Shown here one piece after another: positions 59,306-64,000 of a stretch of DNA of 64,000 bases (its first letter is position 1; each line of letters starts with the position of its first letter). A program made the translations under genes and the position numbers. Under the pieces are notes generated by a model. It saw nothing but the letters and a program-made list of their open reading frames with translations, was not told the origin of the DNA and searched no databases. Source of the DNA: Mesorhizobium sp. WSM4306 (GTDB lineage: Bacteria > Pseudomonadota > Alphaproteobacteria > Rhizobiales > Rhizobiaceae); NCBI RefSeq assembly GCF_007003975.1, contig NZ_VFTC01000027.1, positions 17,857-81,856 of the forward strand. The letters run 5' to 3'.

Positions 59306-60409
59306 ATGGCTTCGAAAAATCTTCTCCTGCTCGCCGGCGACGGTATCGGCCCCGAGGCGATGGCCGAGGTGAAGAAACTGATTGCGGCCATGAACGCCAA
59401 GCTGGGCAGCGGTTTTATCACCGATGAAGGCCTGGTCGGCGGCTGCGCCTACGATGCGCATGGCGCGGCGATTTCCGATGCCGACATGGCAAAGGCGATG
59501 GCGGCCGATGCAGTTCTGTTCGGCGCCGTCGGCGGGCCGAAATGGGACAAGGTGCCTTACGAAGTGCGCCCGGAAGCCGGGCTCCTGCGGCTGCGCAAGG
59601 ATATGGAGCTGTTCGCCAATCTGCGCCCCGCGATCTGCTATCCGGCGCTCGCCGCATCCTCTTCGCTGAAGCAGGAAGTGGTCGAAGGCCTCGATATCTT
59701 GATCGTGCGCGAACTCACCGGCGGCGTCTATTTCGGCGAGCCGAAGCAGATCATCGATCTCGGCAACGGCCAGAAGCGCGGCATCGACACGCAGGTCTAC
59801 GACACGTTCGAGATCGAGCGCATTTCGGGCGTCGCCTTCGAGCTGGCACGCACGCGCAAGAACCACGTGACGTCGATGGAAAAGCGCAACGTCATGAAAT
59901 CGGGCGTGCTTTGGAACGAGGTCGTGACCCAGACGCAGAAGGCCCGCTATTCCGACGTCAAGCTTGACCACATGCTGGCCGATGCCGGCGGCATGCAGCT
60001 GGTTCGCTGGCCAAAACAGTTCGACGTCATCGTCACCGACAATCTGTTCGGCGACATGCTGTCCGACATTGCCGCCATGCTGACGGGATCGATCGGCATG
60101 CTGCCCTCTGCCTCGCTCGGCGCGCCCGACGTGAAGACCAAGAAGCGCAAGGCGCTTTACGAGCCGGTGCATGGCTCGGCGCCCGATATTGCCGGCCAGG
60201 GGATCGCCAATCCGATCGCCATGATCGCGTCCTTCGCCATGTGCCTGCGCTATTCCTTCGGCATGGTCGCCGAGGCAGACAAGCTCGAAGGCGCTATCGC
60301 TGCCGTGCTCGACGACGGCCTGCGCACCAAGGACATCCTGTCCGAAGGCATGACCGAGGTCGGTACGGTCGCGATGGGCGATGCGATTATCGCCAAGTTC
60401 CTTGGCTGA
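59306..60409 (+). CDS. leuB: 3-isopropylmalate dehydrogenase
   Basis: A 367-residue enzyme that oxidises and decarboxylates 3-isopropylmalate with NAD+ in leucine biosynthesis. LLAGDGIGPEAMAEV, LRLRKDMELFANLRPA, VRELTGGVYFGEP and NLFGDMLSDIAAMLTGSIGML match LeuB closely, with arginines for the malate carboxylate and aspartates for the metal. ATG 59306 begins the conserved part. The stop overlaps the next acetyltransferase gene. Confidence 0.97.
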   Translation: MASKNLLLLAGDGIGPEAMAEVKKLIAAMNAKLGSGFITDEGLVGGCAYDAHGAAISDADMAKAMAADAVLFGAVGGPKWDKVPYEVRPEAGLLRLRKDMELFANLRPAICYPALAASSSLKQEVVEGLDILIVRELTGGVYFGEPKQIIDLGNGQKRGIDTQVYDTFEIERISGVAFELARTRKNHVTSMEKRNVMKSGVLWNEVVTQTQKARYSDVKLDHMLADAGGMQLVRWPKQFDVIVTDNLFGDMLSDIAAMLTGSIGMLPSASLGAPDVKTKKRKALYEPVHGSAPDIAGQGIANPIAMIASFAMCLRYSFGMVAEADKLEGAIAAVLDDGLRTKDILSEGMTEVGTVAMGDAIIAKFLG

Positions 60410-60893
60410 TCCGGTGGCGGTCGACGTCCGCTGGGCGACGATCGATGATGCCGAAGCGCTTGCGACCGTACTTTGCGAGATGGCGGCGCACTACCGGCAG
60501 GCGCCGCTCGATCATGGCCGGGCTACAGCCACGGCGCGTAAATGGCTCGGCGACGAAAGCCCGGCCTATCCGCATTTCGCGCTGGCCTTCGCCGACGGCA
60601 AGGTTGCGGGCCTCGCCTCGGTGGCGATCGCCCATCCCGGCATCGATCTCGAACGCCTGATGTTCCTGAAAGACCTGTTCGTGCGTGAGAATGCCCGCAA
60701 CGCCGGCGCCGGCCGGGCACTGCTCGGCTTTCTCGCCAGCCATTGCCTCGGGGAAGGAATCGGCCGCATCGATCTCACCACCGAGGACTGGAACGAGGGC
60801 GCGTTGCGTTTCTACGATCGGCTCGGCGCCGAACGGCACGGGCAGAAGGTGTTTCTCAGGTTGTCGGGCGAAGCGCTAAGAAGAACTCTCTAA
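60402..60893 (+). CDS. GNAT family N-acetyltransferase
   Basis: About 163 residues. LFVRENARNAGAGRALLGFLA is the acetyl-CoA loop region and WNEGALRFYDRLGAERHG the C-terminal motif. The start is uncertain: TTG 60402, GTG 60414, or ATG 60381, which would overlap leuB by 29 bp. It reads on from leuB and is convergent with the CSD-DUF805 gene, overlapping it by 4 bp. The substrate is unknown. Confidence 0.85.
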   Translation: MADPVAVDVRWATIDDAEALATVLCEMAAHYRQAPLDHGRATATARKWLGDESPAYPHFALAFADGKVAGLASVAIAHPGIDLERLMFLKDLFVRENARNAGAGRALLGFLASHCLGEGIGRIDLTTEDWNEGALRFYDRLGAERHGQKVFLRLSGEALRRTL

Positions 60894-61597
60894 ACCCTGA
60901 CACCATGCGGCACAGGCCCCCACTGGTTTTCGTGGCCTTGGGTCGGGATCAATCCGAACACGATGATGGCCAGCGTGCCGAAGGTCGGCACTAAAATCAG
61001 CAGGACGAGCCAGCCGGTCAGGCCGATATCGTGCAGCCGGCGAACAATGAGACCGAGCCAGGGTAGGAACGTCGCCAGCACAAACAGGCCCCAGACGCCG
61101 ACCATCACGATCGGCCCGTTGCCGTCGTTGAAATTGCCGATCGACTGGTCGGCAAGAGCGCCGACAAGGCCGACCAGAATGAAGCTGACGGTCCAGAACA
61201 GGCAGTAGGCCCAGAATTCCTTGCGGCGGGCGCGCTCGGCGAAGTTGATGTAGTTGCGAGTCACGCCCCGCCAGAAATAACCCGGCAGTCCGCTATCGTG
61301 GACGGCGCCGTCTTCAGCCAGGCGGCCGAAATGCTGCGGCGCGGCTGACGCGGCAGTGGGTTTGGGCGGCGCGGCGCTTGCCGCTGGAGCAGCGGTGGCG
61401 GGATTGGCGGTCTGGGCGCGGATCGAGAAAACGTCGCGTGCCTGGCCGCTTGCCGGCAGGAACTCGACCACCCCGCCCGTGGCGATGGCCGTACCGCGGC
61501 GCAGATCCTCACGCGCGAAGGTGTAGCGGTTGCCGTCCGCCCCGGTGATGAAACCGAAGCCCTGGGCCTCGTCATAATGAAGAACTTCGCCCTGCAT
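60890..61597 (-). CDS. Cold-shock domain-DUF805 membrane fusion protein
   Basis: A 235-residue protein. Residues 1-60 form a cold-shock-type OB fold (GEVLHYDEAQGFGFITGADG, where GFGFI is RNP1-like), then an alanine/proline linker of about 45 residues, and a DUF805 membrane region (ARRKEFWAYCLFW, LPWLGLIVRRLHDIGLTGW). It could tie an RNA- or DNA-binding domain to the membrane. ATG 61597 is preferred to GTG 61606. The gene is not near other stress genes. Confidence 0.86.
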   Translation of the reverse strand: MQGEVLHYDEAQGFGFITGADGNRYTFAREDLRRGTAIATGGVVEFLPASGQARDVFSIRAQTANPATAAPAASAAPPKPTAASAAPQHFGRLAEDGAVHDSGLPGYFWRGVTRNYINFAERARRKEFWAYCLFWTVSFILVGLVGALADQSIGNFNDGNGPIVMVGVWGLFVLATFLPWLGLIVRRLHDIGLTGWLVLLILVPTFGTLAIIVFGLIPTQGHENQWGPVPHGVRV

Positions 61598-61696
61598 CCG
61601 CCTCACCCCCGTGTTGGCACAGACTGTTCAAAGTTGGAGCGGATCGCAAGGGCTCAGCGACTCGTGACCGTCATTTCCGATTGGCGGGCAAGCGAC

Positions 61697-61896
61697 CATA
61701 CTTCGTCATCCACGGGCGGAGCGGAAGCGAAGCGGACGCGCAGACCCGAGGATCCATGCCGTGAGTCCAGCGAAGGAAGCAAGCGGTGCAGAATTCTGTA
61801 CCGTAGCAACGCCTTGAAGTCGCGGCATGGATTTCTATGGTCTGCGCCGCGTCGCTTCGCTCCTTGCTTCGCCATAGAATGACGAAGGAAGGTATG
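61697..61896. repeat. Mosaic intergenic repeat of rhizobial type
   Basis: A 200-bp element with outer arms ACTTCGTCAT and ATGACGAAGG and inner arms such as ATCCATGCCG/CGGCATGGAT. It is of the mosaic kind found in many copies in rhizobial genomes. The gap of 349 bp between the two leftward genes holds this repeat and no gene that I can see. Confidence 0.78.
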
Positions 61897-61946
61897 TTTC
61901 GGCCAACCTCCAAGGGCTGCAATATGAAGAAGCCGCTGGTTGAAAA

Positions 61947-63782
61947 CTAGCCCGGCCGCTTCTTCGGCTTCTTGTTCTTCGGCGGTCCGGCCTTGTCGAA
62001 TTTTGGCTTGCCCGCCCAAGGCTTTGCATCGCCTGTCGGGCGCTTCTCGAATTTCGGCTTTTGTGCAGTTTGTGGCGCAGCCTGGTCGAACGGCCGCTTG
62101 CCGCGATGCGGCTTCTTGTCGGGCTTGGGCGCCTGGTAGCCGGCGCGCGACAGGTCCGGCGTGCCGTCCAGGCGCTTCACCACAATATTGCCCTGCAATT
62201 TCTTGTCCGGGCCGATGGCCGCGAGGAAGCGGTCGGCCCAGTCGGCCGCGATCTGGACGAAGGTTTCCTCCTGCTGCATCTTGATGGCGCCGATCTCGCG
62301 CTTGGAGATGTTGCCGGTGCGGCACAGCATCGGGATCAGCCAGCGGGGCTCGGCGTTCTGCCGACGTCCGATCGATAGCGAGAACCAGACGCTGTCGCCG
62401 AAATCGTCGCGGCGGCTCGGCGCCTCATCCCGGCGTTCGAACTTTTCGCCCTTTTCACGCGACGGCGTGAACGGTGCGACCTCCGTCAGCTCTTCGGGCG
62501 CCGAGCGACTGGCGCGGCATTGGCGCACGAACGCGGCCGCCACCTGTTCGGCGCCATGCTTGGCAAGAAGCGCGTCGATGAAGCCGCGCTCGTCATCGGC
62601 CACCGGCTCGTCGAATGCCGGATCGGCGAGGATGCGTTCGTCGTCGCGCTTGATCACGTCGTCGGCCGAGGGCGGGCTAGCCCATGTCGCCTTCAACCCG
62701 GCATTCTGCAGCAGGCGTTCGGTGCGCTTACGGGCGCTGTTGGGCACGATCAGCGCGCTTACCCCTTTTCGACCAGCGCGGCCGGTGCGGCCGCTGCGGT
62801 GCAGCAGCGTTTCCGGATTGGTCGGCAAATCCGCGTGGATGACCAGTTCGAGATTTGGCAGGTCGATGCCGCGCGCTGCGACGTCCGTTGCGATGCAGAC
62901 CTTGGCGCGGCCGTCTCGCATCGCCTGCAGCGCATGGCTGCGCTCGTTCTGGCTGAGCTCGCCCGACAGCGCCACGACCGAAAAATTGCGGTTGTTGAAG
63001 CGCGCGGTCAGATGGTTGACGGCGGCGCGGGTGTTGCAGAACACCAGCGCGTTCTTGGCCTCGTAGAAGCGCAGAACATTGATGATGGCGTTCTCGCGGT
63101 CGGGGTAGGCGACGTTCAACGCCCGGTACTCGATGTCGAGATGCTGCTTTTCCTCGCCGCCGGCCGAGATGCGCACGGCATCGCGCTGATAGCCCTGCGC
63201 CAGTGTGGCGATCGAGCGCGGCACGGTGGCCGAAAACATCAGCGTGCGGCGCTGGGCAGGCGCGGCGTCGAGGATGAATTCGAGGTCTTCGCGAAAGCCG
63301 AGATCGAGCATCTCGTCGGCTTCGTCCAGCACCACGGCCTTCAGCGCCGACATGTCGAGCGATTGCCGTGTGATGTGGTCGCGCAGGCGGCCGGGGGTGC
63401 CGACGACGATATGGGCCCCGCGCTCCAGCACGCGCCGTTCGGAGCGCATATCCATGCCGCCGACGCAGGACGCGACCGTCGCGCCGGTCGGCGCATAGAG
63501 CCATTGCAGCTCGCGCGTCACCTGCAAAGCGAGCTCGCGGGTCGGCGCCACCGCCAATGCCAGGGGCATTCCAGCCTGGCCAAAGCGCTCGGCGCCTTCC
63601 AGCAGTGTCGGCGCCAAAGCCAGGCCGAAAGCGACGGTCTTGCCGGAGCCGGTCTGCGCCGAAACCAGCGCGTCGGCCTCGCCCAGCTCCAGCACCGCCT
63701 TCTGCACCGGCGTCAGCTCGACATAGCCACGTTTTTCCAGCGCCTCTGCCAGCGCAGGAACGATACCTCTAAAATTGGACAT
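61947..63782 (-). CDS. DEAD-box RNA helicase with DbpA-like RNA-binding domain
   Basis: A 611-residue helicase. It has the Q motif (YVELTPVQ), motif I AQTGSGKT, Ia PTRELA, Ib TPGRLRDH, II DEAD, III SAT, V TDVAARGIDLP and VI HRSGRTGRAG. A DbpA/CsdA-like RNA-binding domain follows (WFSLSIGRRQNAEPRWLIPM), then a lysine/proline-rich tail. It would remodel RNA, perhaps in ribosome assembly or cold adaptation. ATG 63782 starts MSNFRGIVPAL with AAAGAAG upstream; the frame is open for 40 more codons. Confidence 0.93.
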   Translation of the reverse strand: MSNFRGIVPALAEALEKRGYVELTPVQKAVLELGEADALVSAQTGSGKTVAFGLALAPTLLEGAERFGQAGMPLALAVAPTRELALQVTRELQWLYAPTGATVASCVGGMDMRSERRVLERGAHIVVGTPGRLRDHITRQSLDMSALKAVVLDEADEMLDLGFREDLEFILDAAPAQRRTLMFSATVPRSIATLAQGYQRDAVRISAGGEEKQHLDIEYRALNVAYPDRENAIINVLRFYEAKNALVFCNTRAAVNHLTARFNNRNFSVVALSGELSQNERSHALQAMRDGRAKVCIATDVAARGIDLPNLELVIHADLPTNPETLLHRSGRTGRAGRKGVSALIVPNSARKRTERLLQNAGLKATWASPPSADDVIKRDDERILADPAFDEPVADDERGFIDALLAKHGAEQVAAAFVRQCRASRSAPEELTEVAPFTPSREKGEKFERRDEAPSRRDDFGDSVWFSLSIGRRQNAEPRWLIPMLCRTGNISKREIGAIKMQQEETFVQIAADWADRFLAAIGPDKKLQGNIVVKRLDGTPDLSRAGYQAPKPDKKPHRGKRPFDQAAPQTAQKPKFEKRPTGDAKPWAGKPKFDKAGPPKNKKPKKRPG

Positions 63783-63940
63783 GTTCTTCTTTCGGAATTC
63801 GAGGCCTGGACTCATCATGGAGTACATGCCGGGGCTGACGCCACGCCAGCCAAACAAGATTTTGGCGTTCGTACTTCTTGCGGCCTCTATTGTACAGAGC
63901 AAGCGGTGCCGTCTTCCCTTCTTCCCTTTGTTTGAACTGG

Positions 63941-63978
63941 GGACATCGCGAACAGGTGTGCGAGGACATCGCGAACAG
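63941..63978 (+). repeat. Two 15-bp direct repeats near the window end
   Basis: GGACATCGCGAACAG occurs at 63941-63955 and again at 63964-63978, 23 bp apart. The gap from the helicase start to the window end (63783-64000) has no gene that I can support. The repeats may be transposase or repressor sites of an element that continues past the window. Confidence 0.7.
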
Positions 63979-64000
63979 TTTTGCGCGTTTTGCGCGAGGG

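Noticed and set aside
62520..63935. Long plus-strand frame opposite the DEAD-box helicase
   Set aside because: It mirrors the helicase codons, has no recognisable domain and runs past the helicase start; treated as antisense artefact.

Overview
The window reads as chromosomal DNA of a GC-rich alphaproteobacterium of the Rhizobiales, most probably Mesorhizobium or a close relative. This is an inference from gene content (a DnaE2-ImuB-ImuA cassette under a GTTC-N7-GTTC SOS box, leuD/leuB, many class III nucleotide cyclases, NodS-like and NodB-like surface-glycan domains) and from many short palindromic intergenic repeats of rhizobial type. About 55 genes are supported, plus one tRNA, two clear pseudogenes and several repeat families.

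0-11 kb: a cell-surface glycan block. It has two glycosyltransferases (the first cut by the window edge), a methyltransferase, an unusual ABC-exporter-like protein whose nucleotide-binding domain has lost its catalytic motifs, a cyclic-nucleotide-binding protein, a metallo-beta-lactamase-fold hydrolase, a polysaccharide deacetylase with a GT4 glycosyltransferase, a DUF3095 cyclase-like protein and a nucleotide-sugar dehydrogenase. 11-19 kb: a class III cyclase, then a complete peptide-type ABC importer operon (fused ATPase, Tat-type binding protein, two permeases) and a small methyltransferase.

19-37 kb: a cluster of nucleotide cyclases with different sensory or output modules (two DUF5939 cyclases, a TolB/TPR cyclase with a collapsed catalytic domain, a zinc ribbon-cyclase-AAA-TPR protein, and an intact TolB/TPR cyclase). 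Between them lie a membrane protein, a GNAT enzyme, an unrecognised 459-residue protein, a peroxiredoxin and a NodS-like/NodB-like fusion. With the two genes at 8.3 and 11.2 kb there are seven cyclase-related genes in 29 kb. 33.7-38.8 kb is an integration hotspot at tRNA-Gly(GCC). It has an intact tRNA, two displaced copies of its 3' part, a broken integrase, and a 4-kb segment carrying a cyclase, an ankyrin protein and a YHS protein.

39-64 kb is mostly housekeeping: a ProX-like editing protein, a thioredoxin/TPR-Lon N domain-Trm112 run, the SOS mutagenesis cassette imuA-imuB-dnaE2, a zincin-like protease, a toxin-antitoxin locus whose toxin is broken, a DUF1737 protein with a CoA ester lyase, a DUF4173 membrane protein-response regulator-histidine kinase-FAD oxidoreductase operon, leuD and leuB with small enzymes between them, a cold-shock/DUF805 fusion and a DEAD-box RNA helicase. 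The most interesting material is the degenerate transporter/CNBD/MBL trio next to the cyclase cluster, the NodS-NodB-like fusion, the tRNA-Gly hotspot and the decayed toxin with an intact antitoxin.
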